Of a stretch of DNA of 64,000 nt, positions 17,780-28,262 are shown one piece after another. Within the stretch, counting starts at the first letter, position 1; each line of letters begins with the position of its first letter. The notes beneath the pieces were generated by a model. It did not search any database, was not told the origin of the DNA, and was given only the letters and a program-made list of their open reading frames with translations. Source of the stretch: Flavobacteriales bacterium (lineage in GTDB: Bacteria; Bacteroidota; Bacteroidia; Flavobacteriales; Weeksellaceae). Where the stretch lies: NCBI GenBank assembly GCA_002747105.1, contig PDSY01000014.1:27871-91870 (forward strand), in the 5' to 3' direction. Made by a program: the position numbers and the translations under genes.

Positions 17780-18265
17780 ATGAAAAAAACTTTATTAATT
17801 TTTATTCTTTTCATTTCTTACACTTTTAGTGCACAAATAAAGGTAGTAAAAAACGAAATGCTAACGAAGGTAGGAAAAGAAGCTTCCGTTACACTTTATA
17901 AAAATAAAAACAAATATACTTTTAATTATCAAGATGTCAATTCAAGTAATTTGAATACTTTTAGGTCTTTTTCTTTTAAAGACATCAATAAAGATTTTGA
18001 TAATCTATACAAGATGATTGCTAATGGGTTTATTTCTATGCCTGAGGAAAACATTATTTTGGAACTCCCTCATGATATTATCGAACTTCATTTTGCAAGA
18101 AATTTTGGACAAAAAACTGTTCAGTTTATTCATTTTGTCAACAAAAGAAAAAAATTCAAGGCAAAATCTGAGTATCTTACTGAAAAACAAATCAATAAAA
18201 TTTTTGGAAAGAAAAAAAATATTCCTCAAAAGAAGAAAAGAAAGAAAAGAAGAAGTCGTCGTTAA
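17780..18265 (+). CDS. Small secreted basic protein, unknown function
   Basis: 161 residues. Residues 1-18 form a signal peptide (LLIFILFISYTFSAQ). The middle has no motif I know; the last ~35 residues are strongly basic, ending in KKRKKRRSRR. That tail could bind nucleic acid or acidic surface polymers, but this is only inference. It has its own promoter box and a terminator at 18297-18323, so it is probably monocistronic. Confidence 0.7.
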   Translation: MKKTLLIFILFISYTFSAQIKVVKNEMLTKVGKEASVTLYKNKNKYTFNYQDVNSSNLNTFRSFSFKDINKDFDNLYKMIANGFISMPEENIILELPHDIIELHFARNFGQKTVQFIHFVNKRKKFKAKSEYLTEKQINKIFGKKKNIPQKKKRKKRRSRR

Positions 18266-18296
18266 AAGTCGCCTCACTTCAATTTTTTAAAATTTT

Positions 18297-18323
18297 AAAC
18301 TCATTCTATTATGGAATGAGTTT
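18297..18323 (+). terminator. Terminator after the small secreted protein gene
   Basis: AAACTCATTC pairs with GAATGAGTTT around a 7-base loop, followed by a T-rich run. Confidence 0.8.
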
Positions 18324-18332
18324 TTATTTTTT

Positions 18333-18340
18333 TACTTTTG
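18333..18340 (+). promoter_or_regulatory. -7 promoter box of the ABC ATPase gene
   Basis: TACTTTTG (TAnnTTTG), 20 bases before the ATG at 18361 and just after the upstream terminator. Confidence 0.5.
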
Positions 18341-18360
18341 TTCCCAACTAATTTAATAGT

Positions 18361-19056
18361 ATGGCTTTACAAATCATCAATCTATCCAAAAAATTTAAGC
18401 AACAAAAAGCTTTAGATTCCGTTAATATCAATATCCAAAAGAATGAAATTATTGGTTTGTTAGGTGCCAATGGAGCAGGAAAATCAACATTAATGAAGTC
18501 TATCGTGGGAGCTATTAAGGTAGATGAAGGACAAATTTTATTCAACGAAAAAGATATTACAAAATCTCCTATCATTTGTAAAAAGAAAATGGGTTTTTTA
18601 CCTGAAAACAATCCTCTTTATTTGGATATGTATGTAAAAGAATACCTTTCTTTTGTAGCCAATCTACACCAAATACCTTCTTCAAGAATAGATGAAGTGA
18701 TTGATTTGACAGGAATTACATCAGAAAAAAATAAAAAAATCAATCAATTATCAAAAGGGTACAAACAAAGAGTGGGCTTGGCTCAATCAATTATTCATCA
18801 GCCTGATTTACTGATTCTTGATGAACCTACCAACGGACTTGACCCTAATCAAATTATTGAAATTAGAAATATTATTAAAACCATCGGAAAAGAAAAAACC
18901 GTTATCCTTTCTACACATATTATGCAAGAAGTAGAAGCGCTTTGTACAAGGGTTATTTTGATTAATAAAGGTAAAATTATTCAAGATGCTCCTATCGAAG
19001 AATTTAAAGGGAAATTCAATAGTATTGAAGAGGCATTTACAGAATACACACATTAA
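18361..19056 (+). CDS. ABC transporter ATP-binding protein, GldA-like
   Basis: 231 residues, a single nucleotide-binding domain: Walker A GANGAGKST (about 35-43), Q-loop region, PENNPLYLDMYVKEYLSFVA (a stretch typical of GldA), signature LSKGYKQRVGLAQ, Walker B LLILDEPTNGLD and the H-loop STHIMQE. GldA, GldF and GldG form the ABC transporter linked to gliding in flavobacteria; this protein is shorter than the ~300-residue GldA and no permease gene is adjacent. An unrelated exporter ATPase is the alternative. Confidence 0.85.
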   Translation: MALQIINLSKKFKQQKALDSVNINIQKNEIIGLLGANGAGKSTLMKSIVGAIKVDEGQILFNEKDITKSPIICKKKMGFLPENNPLYLDMYVKEYLSFVANLHQIPSSRIDEVIDLTGITSEKNKKINQLSKGYKQRVGLAQSIIHQPDLLILDEPTNGLDPNQIIEIRNIIKTIGKEKTVILSTHIMQEVEALCTRVILINKGKIIQDAPIEEFKGKFNSIEEAFTEYTH

Positions 19057-19116
19057 CACCATCTTTTGTCCCCTAATATCTCGGTTCTAAATGCACCATT
19101 ATTACATTTTTTTTTA

Positions 19117-19124
19117 TATTTTTG
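19117..19124 (+). promoter_or_regulatory. -7 promoter box of proS
   Basis: TATTTTTG (TAnnTTTG), 21 bases before the proS ATG. Confidence 0.5.
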
Positions 19125-19145
19125 TGGTGTTAAAAATTAGATATA

Positions 19146-20621
19146 ATGGCAAAATTAACTTCAAGAAGCGAAGATTATAGCAAGTGGTACAACGAATTGG
19201 TTGTAAAGGCAGATTTGGCAGAAAACTCAGGAGTGCGTGGCTGTATGGTCATTAAACCTTATGGATATGCTATTTGGGAGAAAATGAAAGAATATTTGGA
19301 TAAGAGATTCAAAGAAACTGGACACCAAAATGCTTATTTCCCGATTTTCGTTCCCAAAAGTCTTTTTGAAGCAGAGGAAAAAAATGCAGAAGGTTTTGCA
19401 AAAGAATGTGCAGTAGTAACGCATTATCGTTTGAAATCTGACCCTGATAATCCTCAAAAATTAATCCCTGATGCCAAAGCCAAATTAGAAGAAGAGCTGA
19501 TCGTAAGACCAACTTCGGAAGCAATTATTTGGAATACTTATAAAAATTGGGTACAATCGTATAGGAACTTACCAATTTTAATTAACCAATGGGCAAATGT
19601 CGTGCGTTGGGAAATGAGAACTCGTCTGTTTTTAAGAACCGCAGAGTTTCTTTGGCAAGAAGGACATACGGCTCACGCCACCAAAGAAGAAGCCATCGAA
19701 GAAACCGAAAAAATGATTGATGTCTATGCAGAATTTGCCGAAAAAGTAATGGCAGTACCTGTAATTAAAGGTTTCAAAACACCAAGCGAAAGATTTGCGG
19801 GTGCAGAGGAAACTTATTGTATCGAGGCAATGATGCAGGATGGAAAAGCCTTACAGGCAGGAACTTCTCACTTTTTAGGACAGAATTTCGCCAAAGCTTT
19901 TGATGTGAAATTCACGAATAAGGAAGGGAAAATAGAACACGCTTGGGCAACCTCTTGGGGAGTTTCTACAAGATTGATGGGAGCTTTAATAATGGCTCAT
20001 TCTGATGATAAAGGTTTGGTTCTTCCACCTAATTTAGCACCAATTCAGGTGGTTATTGTACCTATTTTCAGAAATGAAGAACAATTGGCAGAGATTACCA
20101 AAGTAGCGACAAGATTACAAGAGAAATTAAGTGCAAAAGGAATTTCGGTGAAATTTGACGATGACGACCAAAGTAAACCAGGTTGGAAATTTGCAGAATA
20201 CGAATTGAAAGGTGTTCCTGTAAGATTGGCGATTGGCCCTAAAGATTTAGAGAAAAAATCGGTGGAAATTGCAAGAAGAGACACCTGCACCAAAGAAATT
20301 CAGCCATTAGAAAATATCGAAGACTATATCGAAAATTTATTGAAAACCATTCAGGAGGATATCTACCAAAAGGCACTGGATTTCCGAGAAGAAAATATCA
20401 CCAAAGTTGATACTTACGAGGAATTTAAAAAAGTATTGGAAGAGAAAGGAGGCTTTATCTCTGCCCATTGGGACGGCACTGAAGAGGAAGAAGAACAAAT
20501 TCAACAAGAGACCAAAGCGACCATTCGTTGTATTCCTTTGGATGCAGAAGAGGAAGAAGGTGTTTCCTTAATCAGTGGTAAACCTTCTAAGAGAAGAGTA
20601 ATTTTCGCTAAAGCATATTAA
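19146..20621 (+). CDS. proS: Prolyl-tRNA synthetase
   Basis: 491 residues, the short archaeal/eukaryote-like form (ProS type 3) without the bacterial editing insertion. Class II motifs: [30 protein letters not shown] (motif 2 region), [20 protein letters not shown], and motif 3 [17 protein letters not shown]. The anticodon-binding domain follows, and the C-terminal end is the characteristic zinc-type extension ending in KAY, with cysteine codons reduced (IRCIPLD). It charges tRNA-Pro. Own promoter. Confidence 0.96.
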   Translation: MAKLTSRSEDYSKWYNELVVKADLAENSGVRGCMVIKPYGYAIWEKMKEYLDKRFKETGHQNAYFPIFVPKSLFEAEEKNAEGFAKECAVVTHYRLKSDPDNPQKLIPDAKAKLEEELIVRPTSEAIIWNTYKNWVQSYRNLPILINQWANVVRWEMRTRLFLRTAEFLWQEGHTAHATKEEAIEETEKMIDVYAEFAEKVMAVPVIKGFKTPSERFAGAEETYCIEAMMQDGKALQAGTSHFLGQNFAKAFDVKFTNKEGKIEHAWATSWGVSTRLMGALIMAHSDDKGLVLPPNLAPIQVVIVPIFRNEEQLAEITKVATRLQEKLSAKGISVKFDDDDQSKPGWKFAEYELKGVPVRLAIGPKDLEKKSVEIARRDTCTKEIQPLENIEDYIENLLKTIQEDIYQKALDFREENITKVDTYEEFKKVLEEKGGFISAHWDGTEEEEEQIQQETKATIRCIPLDAEEEEGVSLISGKPSKRRVIFAKAY

Positions 20622-20694
20622 AAAATACAACTAAAAATTGCGTTTATATTAATTTTTTATTGTACATTAGCACAAAACAATAAAAAATATTATT

Positions 20695-21999
20695 ATGTCA
20701 CTAAATTTAATTGATTTAATCAAGGGACAATTAGGTCCAGCACTTGTTTCACAAGCTGCAACGAAATTAGGAGAAAGCGAATCAGGAATTTCTAAAGCAA
20801 TCAGTGGTTTATTACCAGCTATTTTAGGAGGATTAGGAAATAACGCGAGTAATCCAGGTGTCTTTGACGCTATTAAAGGTGCTGCTACAAGCGGAATTTT
20901 AGGAAATTTATTAGGTGGAACTGCTAATAATTCTATTATTTCGTCTATTTTACCAATGTTATTTGGGGATAAACAAAGTAGTTTGTTAAGTGGAATTTCT
21001 AAATTCGCGGGAATTAGCCAAGATTCATCAAGCTCTTTGTTAAATATGGTTACAGGAGCTACATTAGGTTCTGTGGGGAAATATGCTACTGATAATAATT
21101 TGGATGCTTCTGGTGTTACTAAATTATTGGAAAGTCAAAAATCTAATATTTCTTCTATGTTACCTGCTGGTTTATCTTTAGGAGCATTAGGATTAGGAAG
21201 CGCTTTTGGTGGTGTTGCCGATAAAGTTTCAAGTACAGCCAATGCAGTGGTAGATGGTGCAAGTAATACTGCAAAAAGTGTAACTAATAAAGTAGAAAAT
21301 GTTTCTTCTTTAGGATCATCAAATAATAATGAGGGTGGTGGTTCTATTTGGAAATGGTTATTACCACTATTATTGCTATTAGCAGCAGGATTTTTCTTAT
21401 GGAAACAATGCAATAATAAAACAACAGATGAGAAGGCAACAGATACAAACACGGCTGCTGGTACAGAAAATGTAACAACAACCGATGGTAATACCGATGA
21501 AGCTAATTCTCAAGATACAGCAGGAGGAGCCGATGAAACAGGAGCTATAGAAGTTGAATTACCTAATGGAGAAAAATTGAAAGCTCACAAAGGAGGTATC
21601 GAAGACCAAATAGTTGCATTCTTAAACTCTGATGACTATAAAAATGCTTCAGCGGAAGAATTAAAAACAAAATGGTTCAACTTTGATAACTTAAACTTTG
21701 AATTTGGTACAACGACTTTAACAGCAGAATCTCAAGTTCAGTTGGATAATTTAAAGAAAATCTTAGCAGCTTATCCAGATGCTAAAATTAAAATTGGAGC
21801 CTACACAGATAAAAAAGGGGATGATGCAGGTAACAAAGCTTTATCTCAAAAAAGAGCAGATGCAGTGAAAGCCGCTGTAAACTCTGACCAAGTAGTAGGA
21901 GCAGAAGGATATGGAGAAGAATTTGCTACTGTTGACGAAAATGCTTCTGATAAAGAAAGAGAAGCCGATAGAAAAACAGCAATCAGACTTGTAAAATAA
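20695..21999 (+). CDS. DUF937-OmpA fusion envelope protein
   Basis: 434 residues in three parts. Residues 1-~190 are a Gly/Ala/Ser-rich DUF937 (YidB-like) domain (LGPALVSQAATKLGESESG, LLPAILGGLGNNASN). A transmembrane segment follows at about 220-237 (IWKWLLPLLLLLAAGFFLW). After an acidic Thr/Glu/Asp linker, the last ~120 residues are an OmpA-like peptidoglycan-binding domain (FEFGTTTLTAESQVQLDNL, IKIGAYTDKKGDDAGNKALS). The layout suggests an inner-membrane anchor reaching the cell wall. A terminator follows at once. Confidence 0.88.
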   Translation: MSLNLIDLIKGQLGPALVSQAATKLGESESGISKAISGLLPAILGGLGNNASNPGVFDAIKGAATSGILGNLLGGTANNSIISSILPMLFGDKQSSLLSGISKFAGISQDSSSSLLNMVTGATLGSVGKYATDNNLDASGVTKLLESQKSNISSMLPAGLSLGALGLGSAFGGVADKVSSTANAVVDGASNTAKSVTNKVENVSSLGSSNNNEGGGSIWKWLLPLLLLLAAGFFLWKQCNNKTTDEKATDTNTAAGTENVTTTDGNTDEANSQDTAGGADETGAIEVELPNGEKLKAHKGGIEDQIVAFLNSDDYKNASAEELKTKWFNFDNLNFEFGTTTLTAESQVQLDNLKKILAAYPDAKIKIGAYTDKKGDDAGNKALSQKRADAVKAAVNSDQVVGAEGYGEEFATVDENASDKEREADRKTAIRLVK

Positions 22000-22022
22000 A
22001 ATTAATCTTATTCTACAAAAAT

Positions 22023-22054
22023 AAAAAGATTCAGGGGAAACTCTGAATCTTTTT
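22023..22054. terminator. Bidirectional terminator between DUF937-OmpA and rhomboid genes
   Basis: AAAAAGATTCAG (22023-22034) pairs perfectly with CTGAATCTTTTT (22043-22054); T-runs on both strands between convergent stops. Confidence 0.85.
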
Positions 22055-22073
22055 TGTATCATAAAGTTTTCTA

Positions 22074-22712
22074 TTACAACTTCTTCCTAACAAAAATATG
22101 ATAAACTAAATAAATTAAAGGCAAAGACATCATTCCCAAATAAAAAGCATTACTCATCGCCACTTTAGGATAAATTGCTACCGCATAAACCAACCCAAAA
22201 AATGCTCCACCCAAATGAGCAGCGTGTCCTAAATTATCCCATTGTTTTGGGTTTAACATCATATAAACAGAATAACCAAAATAGACCGCACCAAATAACC
22301 AACCTGGTAAAAAATTAACACTAATTTCGTTAGGAGCAATCGAAATTGCCGAGAAAATAATTCCAGAAACAGCTCCCGAAGCTCCAATGGCAGAATACCA
22401 AGGCTGTTTTTTGTAAATCAACAAACTGAATACGCCTCCCAAAATCATGGAAACAAAATAAATCAATAAGAAACCTATTTTCCCAAAAGCTGTTATCACA
22501 ATGCCCTGAAAGAAATACAAAGACAACATATTGAAAAATAAATGCATCCAATCGGCATGGAGAAACCCCGAACTGATTAACCTAATATATTCTTTTCGCT
22601 TAGCAATAGCCTCTACATTAAATTTATACTTTTCAAATAAAAGCCTATCTCCAAACCCTTTATAACTGATAAAACAAGTTATTCCTATAATAATAATGAC
22701 TAATATATCCAT
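22074..22712 (-). CDS. Rhomboid-family intramembrane serine protease
   Basis: 212 residues with six hydrophobic segments. The catalytic dyad is visible: Ser112 in GASGAVSG and His166 in GHAAHLGGAFFG; HADWMHLFFNM (about 52-62) is the conserved HxxxN region. It cleaves membrane-protein substrates within the bilayer. It begins 10 bases after parC ends and closes the parE-membrane protein-parC-rhomboid run. Confidence 0.93.
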   Translation of the reverse strand: MDILVIIIIGITCFISYKGFGDRLLFEKYKFNVEAIAKRKEYIRLISSGFLHADWMHLFFNMLSLYFFQGIVITAFGKIGFLLIYFVSMILGGVFSLLIYKKQPWYSAIGASGAVSGIIFSAISIAPNEISVNFLPGWLFGAVYFGYSVYMMLNPKQWDNLGHAAHLGGAFFGLVYAVAIYPKVAMSNAFYLGMMSLPLIYLVYHIFVRKKL

Positions 22713-22722
22713 ATTTTTTTAA

Positions 22723-25287
22723 TTACTCCTCAAAAAGATTTCCAATTGTTCCTTCGTCCAAATGTTCCTCTTCGTGAGGTTTTTGTTCTACTTTTTCCTC
22801 CTCTTCCTCTACCCTTTCAGGAATGGTAAAATTAAAGGTTTTCACCTTATCTTTCGTCAATTGGTTTCCAATCGCTTTAATTCCTTTTACAGCAATAAAA
22901 TCATCAATATCGATAATTTCAGGATCTTTTTGATTTCCTTTTACTTTAGCAAAAATCATTTCTGCAGTCGCCCCAGCATCTACAATTACGGTTTCGATAA
23001 AAGAGGCTTGATGTTCGGACGGCATAAAAATTTGTGGATTGGTATGGTCTTCTAAAACAAATCGCTTGATATAATAGATTTTCTTCTCTCCATCAAAATA
23101 AATACAAGCTATTGGCTGTTTTGGTCGCCATTTTTCCAATACTAAATATTCTCCATCAAAATGATTACTCAAATCAAATGTTGATAATTTTGCCTCTCCA
23201 TCTGTATTGATAGTCAATATTTTATCCTCTCCTCTAAAGCTTCCTAAAAGCGTTCCTCTCCCATCTACATTCAAGCGTTTTACGGTTTCATCGAACCAAA
23301 TTTTCCTAGGAGCTAAGGTAGAAACACCTTCTTCTTTTAAATCGACTTTCTTCACAGGATATTTAGTCACGATATTACCTTTGGAGTTTCGTCCCTTAAT
23401 GGCTAAGTCGGAAAAATCAATATTTAATTTGGTCTTTCTTACTCTCGCTCCTGGTTTTAAAAGCACATTGACCACCTCTGCCTCTCCATTCGGATTGGCT
23501 GAAAAATAAAGCACCTGAGAGCCTTTTTTGTCCGATGCCAAAGGATATTCGTTATGACGAGTAATGGAAGTTACAGAAAACCTTTTCATATAATAAGGTC
23601 CCACATTTCCTTGTCTATAAATCATATTATAAACCGTTCGTTTGTCATTTTTCTTCCACACCGCAACATGAATAATATCTTTTCCAACAAATGTTTTTGG
23701 TTCCACTTTTACCACTTGCATTGTCCCATCTTTTCGGAAAGTGATAATATCGTCAATATCAGAACAATCGAATACATATTCGTCTTTTCTAAGCGAAGTA
23801 CCGATAAATCCTTCTTTTCGATTGACATAAAATTTGGTATTAGCAACGGCTACTTTTGTAGCATCAATGGTATCAAAAACCCTTAATTCTGTGCGTCTTT
23901 CTTTCCCTTTTCCAAATCTTTTTTGAATGTCTGTAAAATAGTCAATAGCATATTCTATGAGATGAGCCAAATGATGTTTAACCCTCTCAATATTACCTTC
24001 TAAGGCTAAAATATTCTCCTTAAATTTATCTAAATCGAAACGAGAAATTCGCTTAATTCTAATTTCTGTCAGTTTAATAATATCTTCTTCGGTTACCTCA
24101 CGAATAAGATGCTGAGTATGAGGTTTTAATCCTTCATCAATGGTAGAAATCACTTCCTCCCAAGTTTTCACTTCCTCTATATCTCGGTAAATTCTATTTT
24201 CAATGAATATCCTTTCCAAGGAAGCAAAATGCCATTTTTCTTGGAGTTCGTGAAGTTCAATTTCCAATTCTTTTTTGAGTAACTGAACGGTAAAATCGGT
24301 ATTTCTTCGTAAGATTTCAGAAACGCTTAAGAACATCGGTTTGTCGCCAACAATCACACACGCATTAGGCGAAATAGTAACCTGACAATCGGTAAAAGCA
24401 TATAAGGCATCTATCATTTTATCAGGAGAAATCCCATTATGAAGATGAATTAAAATCTCTACTTTATCCGAGGTATTGTCCTCAATTTTTTTAATTTTTA
24501 TTTTACCTTTATCATTGGCTTTCAGAATGTTATCAATTAAATCTCCTGTATTTTTAGAATAAGGTAATTCAGTAATAACCAATGTGTTTTTATCTCTTTG
24601 GGTAATTCTTGCTCTGGCTCTTACCTTACCACCTCTTTCGCCGTCTTTATATTCGGAAACATCTAATAATCCACCAGTTAAAAAATCAGGGAAAATCTTA
24701 AATTTCTTTCCTTTTAAATGCTGAATAGAAGCCTTTATTAATTCATTAAAATTATGAGGTAAAATTTTGGTGGACAAACCAACCCCAATTCCTTCTACTC
24801 CCTGTGCCAAAAGCATTGGGAATTTTACAGGTAAATCGACAGGCTCATTATTTCTACCATCATAGGATTTAGACCATTCGGTAGTTTTAGGATTGAAAAC
24901 CACTTCAAGGGCAAATTTGGTCAATCTCGCCTCAATATACCTCGCCGCTGCCGCCGAATCTCCTGTATAAACATTTCCCCAGTTCCCTTGGGTATCAATC
25001 AATAATTCTTTCTGACCGATTTGCACCATGGCATCGGTAATAGAAGCATCTCCATGAGGATGATATTTCATTGTATTCCCAACGATATTCGCCACCTTAT
25101 TATATCGTCCATCTTCCAACTCTCTCATCGAGTGCATTATACGCCTTTGCACAGGCTTAAAACCATCATAAATAGATGGAATAGCACGATCGAGAATTAC
25201 ATAAGAAGCGTAGTCTAAAAACCAATCTTTATAAAGTCCTGATACCTTTTTTAAGGTATCTTCTTGGTGTGAAAATTCCTCTTTCAT
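22723..25287 (-). CDS. parC: DNA topoisomerase IV subunit A
   Basis: 854 residues. The breakage-reunion domain starts VSGLYKDWFLDYASYVILDR; the catalytic tyrosine is in AAARYIEARLTKFA, and the quinolone-interaction helix reads HPHGDASITDAMVQ. Ala occupies the position of the usual drug-contacting Ser (E. coli ParC Ser80). The C-terminal beta-pinwheel follows and ends in an acidic tail (EEEEEKVEQKPHEEEH). It decatenates chromosomes together with ParE. Its ATG overlaps the preceding stop by one base (TAATG). Confidence 0.95.
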   Translation of the reverse strand: MKEEFSHQEDTLKKVSGLYKDWFLDYASYVILDRAIPSIYDGFKPVQRRIMHSMRELEDGRYNKVANIVGNTMKYHPHGDASITDAMVQIGQKELLIDTQGNWGNVYTGDSAAAARYIEARLTKFALEVVFNPKTTEWSKSYDGRNNEPVDLPVKFPMLLAQGVEGIGVGLSTKILPHNFNELIKASIQHLKGKKFKIFPDFLTGGLLDVSEYKDGERGGKVRARARITQRDKNTLVITELPYSKNTGDLIDNILKANDKGKIKIKKIEDNTSDKVEILIHLHNGISPDKMIDALYAFTDCQVTISPNACVIVGDKPMFLSVSEILRRNTDFTVQLLKKELEIELHELQEKWHFASLERIFIENRIYRDIEEVKTWEEVISTIDEGLKPHTQHLIREVTEEDIIKLTEIRIKRISRFDLDKFKENILALEGNIERVKHHLAHLIEYAIDYFTDIQKRFGKGKERRTELRVFDTIDATKVAVANTKFYVNRKEGFIGTSLRKDEYVFDCSDIDDIITFRKDGTMQVVKVEPKTFVGKDIIHVAVWKKNDKRTVYNMIYRQGNVGPYYMKRFSVTSITRHNEYPLASDKKGSQVLYFSANPNGEAEVVNVLLKPGARVRKTKLNIDFSDLAIKGRNSKGNIVTKYPVKKVDLKEEGVSTLAPRKIWFDETVKRLNVDGRGTLLGSFRGEDKILTINTDGEAKLSTFDLSNHFDGEYLVLEKWRPKQPIACIYFDGEKKIYYIKRFVLEDHTNPQIFMPSEHQASFIETVIVDAGATAEMIFAKVKGNQKDPEIIDIDDFIAVKGIKAIGNQLTKDKVKTFNFTIPERVEEEEEKVEQKPHEEEHLDEGTIGNLFEE

Positions 25288-25781
25288 TATTTTTGCTGCT
25301 CGTTAATTTTTTGGTTTTCTTTATTGTTTTTAATCACTCTATTTAGAGAAGTTTTTAAATCTTTTATTTCTTTTTTGGTAAGATAGGAAACATCATACTT
25401 TAAACGAATTTCCCCTTTCTTTTTACTACTGATAATCATGTATAGATTCTTGGAAAATAAAATATTTGTAAAATAAAACTCCATGAGTTTATACTTGGGA
25501 AATTCGTCTCTCAAGTCCTTACTCATAAAAGGCATAACACTTCTATTGGTTATATTTAGTACCTCTCCATCACTATCATATTCAAAGATTTGTCTTCCTC
25601 TTTTCAAAAAAAGAAAAACCAAAATAAATGGAATACCTAATAAGAAATAATCTTTCCAACCTAATCGTTCCAAAAGGAAAAAGTCAATTAAAAAAAAGCC
25701 TACTCCCAATACCAAAATAAACATTAGGAAATTATACAAAAACTGATACCTTACTGTTTTACTTTTATTACTTAGTCTCAT
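25287..25781 (-). CDS. Small membrane protein between parE and parC
   Basis: 164 residues. Two hydrophobic segments at about residues 12-32 and 40-58 are followed by a soluble domain (YDSDGEVLNITNRSVMPF, then KKKGEIRLKYDVSYLTKKE) that resembles small PH-like membrane-associated folds. No known function. It starts two bases after parE and overlaps the parC start by one base, so all three are translationally coupled; a topoisomerase-related role is only suggested by position. Confidence 0.8.
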   Translation of the reverse strand: MRLSNKSKTVRYQFLYNFLMFILVLGVGFFLIDFFLLERLGWKDYFLLGIPFILVFLFLKRGRQIFEYDSDGEVLNITNRSVMPFMSKDLRDEFPKYKLMEFYFTNILFSKNLYMIISSKKKGEIRLKYDVSYLTKKEIKDLKTSLNRVIKNNKENQKINEQQK

Positions 25782-25783
25782 AT

Positions 25784-27643
25784 TTATTTTTCATCAATAT
25801 TATTATCTTCTACTACTAAATTTTCAAGGATAAAATTTTGCCTTGTCGGTGTATTTTTACCCATATAAAATGTCAACATTTCTTCTATCGACATATCTTT
25901 ACCTATCACTACTGGTTCCAAATGAATGTCTTTACCAATAAAGTGCTTAAACTCATCTGGGGAAATTTCCCCTAAACCTTTAAATCGAGTAATTTCAGGA
26001 TTTTTCCCCAATTCTGCTAATGCTTTTAGCCTTTCCTCATCAGAATAGCAATACCTTGTTTCTTTTTTATTCCTTACCCTAAACAATGGTGTTTGTAAAA
26101 TGTACAAATGCCCATTTTTAATTAAATCTGGGAAAAACTGTAAGAAAAAAGTAATGATTAACAATCGAATGTGCATTCCATCGACATCGGCATCGGTAGC
26201 GATAATCACTTGGTTATATCGTAAATCTTCCAAAGAATCTTCGATATTCAAAGCTGCTTGAAGAAGGTTAAATTCCTCATTTTCATACACCACTCTTTTG
26301 GTGAGTCCAAAACTATTCAATGGTTTTCCACGAAGCGAAAAAACTGCTTGGGTTTCCACATCTCGAGATTTGGTAATCGACCCCGATGCAGAATCTCCCT
26401 CGGTAATGAAAATCTGAGATTCCGACTTTCGTTCTGCCTTTTGGTCATTATAATGCTGACGACAATCTCTCAATTTTTTATTATGTAAAGATACCTTTTT
26501 GGCTCTTTCTTTTGCTAATTTTTGTATTCCCGACAATTCTTTACGCTCTTTCTCGGAACGAAGTATTTTTTTATGTAAAATCTCTGCCGTTTCCGAATTT
26601 TTGTGCAAGAAATTATCCAATTTCTTTTTAAGGAAGTTTAAAATAAAAGTTCGTACGGTTTCTAAACCTGGTCCCATTTCGTTAGAACCTAATTTGGTTT
26701 TGGTTTGAGATTCAAATACAGGCTCTATTACCTTAATAGAAACAGCTGCAATAATAGACTTTCGAGTATCCGAAGCATCGAAATTTTTATTAAAAAAATC
26801 TCTAATGGTCTTCACATAAGCTTCTCTAAAAGCGGTTAAGTGCGTTCCTCCCTGTGTGGTATTTTGTCCATTAACAAAGGTGAAATAAGTTTCGGATTGC
26901 GACTTATCAGAGTGGGTTAAGGCGATTTCTATATCTTCATCTTTTAAATGAATAACAGGATATAAAATATGGCTCTCAATCTCCTCTTCCAATAGGTCTT
27001 TTAATCCATTTTCAGAAAAGAATGTTTCTCCATTAAATATAATTTTCAAACCTGGGTTAAGGTAAGCGTAATTTCTTAACATTCGCTCAATATACTCTCT
27101 CCTAAACTTGAAATTGGGGAAAATTTCTAAATCAGGAACGAAAGTAATCTCTGTACCATTCCTCTCTGAAGTATCAATTTCTGGAGCATCGTTGGTCTTT
27201 TCTCCTCGGCAAAATTCTGCTATTTTCGCTTTTTTATCACGAACAGATTTCACTTTAAAATATTCGGAAAGGGCATTTACCGCTTTGGTACCAACACCAT
27301 TCAGTCCTACCGATTTTTTAAAAGCTTTACTATCGTACTTTCCTCCTGTGTTCATTTTGGAAACCGCATCTACGACTTTCCCTAAAGGAATTCCACGACC
27401 ATAATCACGAATACGAACCTTTTTTTCGTCTAATTTAATTTCAATTCGTTTTCCTGCCTTCATGACAAATTCATCGATAGAATTATCAATGATTTCTTTC
27501 ATTAAAATATAAATTCCATCATCCGCCGAAGAACCATCTCCCAACTTACCAATGTACATTCCCGGTCTTTGACGAATATGCTCTTGCCACTCTAGCGTTC
27601 GTATGTTATCTTCCGTATATTTTACTGAATTGTTCCCCATCAA
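25784..27643 (-). CDS. parE: DNA topoisomerase IV subunit B
   Basis: 619 residues. GHKL ATPase motifs: [27 protein letters not shown] and [14 protein letters not shown]; the TOPRIM domain has [11 protein letters not shown] and [13 protein letters not shown], and the end carries [13 protein letters not shown]. It hydrolyses ATP to drive strand passage with ParC. First gene of the parE-membrane protein-parC-rhomboid unit. Confidence 0.96.
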   Translation of the reverse strand: MMGNNSVKYTEDNIRTLEWQEHIRQRPGMYIGKLGDGSSADDGIYILMKEIIDNSIDEFVMKAGKRIEIKLDEKKVRIRDYGRGIPLGKVVDAVSKMNTGGKYDSKAFKKSVGLNGVGTKAVNALSEYFKVKSVRDKKAKIAEFCRGEKTNDAPEIDTSERNGTEITFVPDLEIFPNFKFRREYIERMLRNYAYLNPGLKIIFNGETFFSENGLKDLLEEEIESHILYPVIHLKDEDIEIALTHSDKSQSETYFTFVNGQNTTQGGTHLTAFREAYVKTIRDFFNKNFDASDTRKSIIAAVSIKVIEPVFESQTKTKLGSNEMGPGLETVRTFILNFLKKKLDNFLHKNSETAEILHKKILRSEKERKELSGIQKLAKERAKKVSLHNKKLRDCRQHYNDQKAERKSESQIFITEGDSASGSITKSRDVETQAVFSLRGKPLNSFGLTKRVVYENEEFNLLQAALNIEDSLEDLRYNQVIIATDADVDGMHIRLLIITFFLQFFPDLIKNGHLYILQTPLFRVRNKKETRYCYSDEERLKALAELGKNPEITRFKGLGEISPDEFKHFIGKDIHLEPVVIGKDMSIEEMLTFYMGKNTPTRQNFILENLVVEDNNIDEK

Positions 27644-27787
27644 TTAATTTCCTTTTTTAATTTAAATCCCAAGACCCACAAAGGTAATTAATTGATTCGA
27701 GAAAAAAAAATTGCGTTGAAAGGGGTTTGGTATACAATAACTTATTGACCTGTTTTACAGCGACTTATTGATTGCGTGTAAATGATT

Positions 27788-28252
27788 TCATAAAACCCTT
27801 CTGGCAAAAAGGTATTTTCGTTTCCAATAAGGGTTATTAAGCGAAGAGACGATGACACCTTTGGAACTGGATGCATGAATAAAAAAGACTTCACCCTTTT
27901 TAATATGATGAACCAAACCAACATGAGATACTTTTCCGCTTTTGGAAGTAGCAAAAAAGACCAAATCTCCCTTTCTAATATTCCTTTTGTTTATTTTTTT
28001 ACCCTTTTTTGCCTGTTGGTGAGAAATTCTTGGAAACGAAATTTGGTGTTGTAAAAAAGATTGATAAATCAGTCCAGAGCAATCCATTCCTCGTTTGGAA
28101 TGTCCTCCAAATCGATAAGGAGCTCCTTTGTACTGCTCGGCTGTTCTAACGACTTTATGAATTAAACTGTTTGATTTATAACTACTTGCACTTCTCCTTG
28201 TCGAACAGGAAGTCAATAAAATAAGGATAAATAATACTGATATTTTTTTCAT
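27788..28252 (-). CDS. NlpC/P60 lipoprotein, cell-wall endopeptidase
   Basis: 154 residues. Lipobox LLTSC with Cys16. The NlpC/P60 catalytic set is present: Cys58 in GMDCSGLIYQSF, His110 in VSHVGLVHH and His126 in FFIHASSSKG. It should cleave peptidoglycan stem peptides (D-Glu-diaminopimelate type bonds) from the inner face of the outer membrane. It starts 10 bases after the M14 gene ends and is probably co-transcribed with it. Confidence 0.93.
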   Translation of the reverse strand: MKKISVLFILILLTSCSTRRSASSYKSNSLIHKVVRTAEQYKGAPYRFGGHSKRGMDCSGLIYQSFLQHQISFPRISHQQAKKGKKINKRNIRKGDLVFFATSKSGKVSHVGLVHHIKKGEVFFIHASSSKGVIVSSLNNPYWKRKYLFARRVL

Positions 28253-28262
28253 TGATTTTGTC

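Noticed and set aside
18005..18290. Open frames on both strands over the end of the 161-residue secreted protein gene
   Set aside because: They arise from the Lys-rich tail; only the frame with the signal peptide has a promoter and terminator in the right places.
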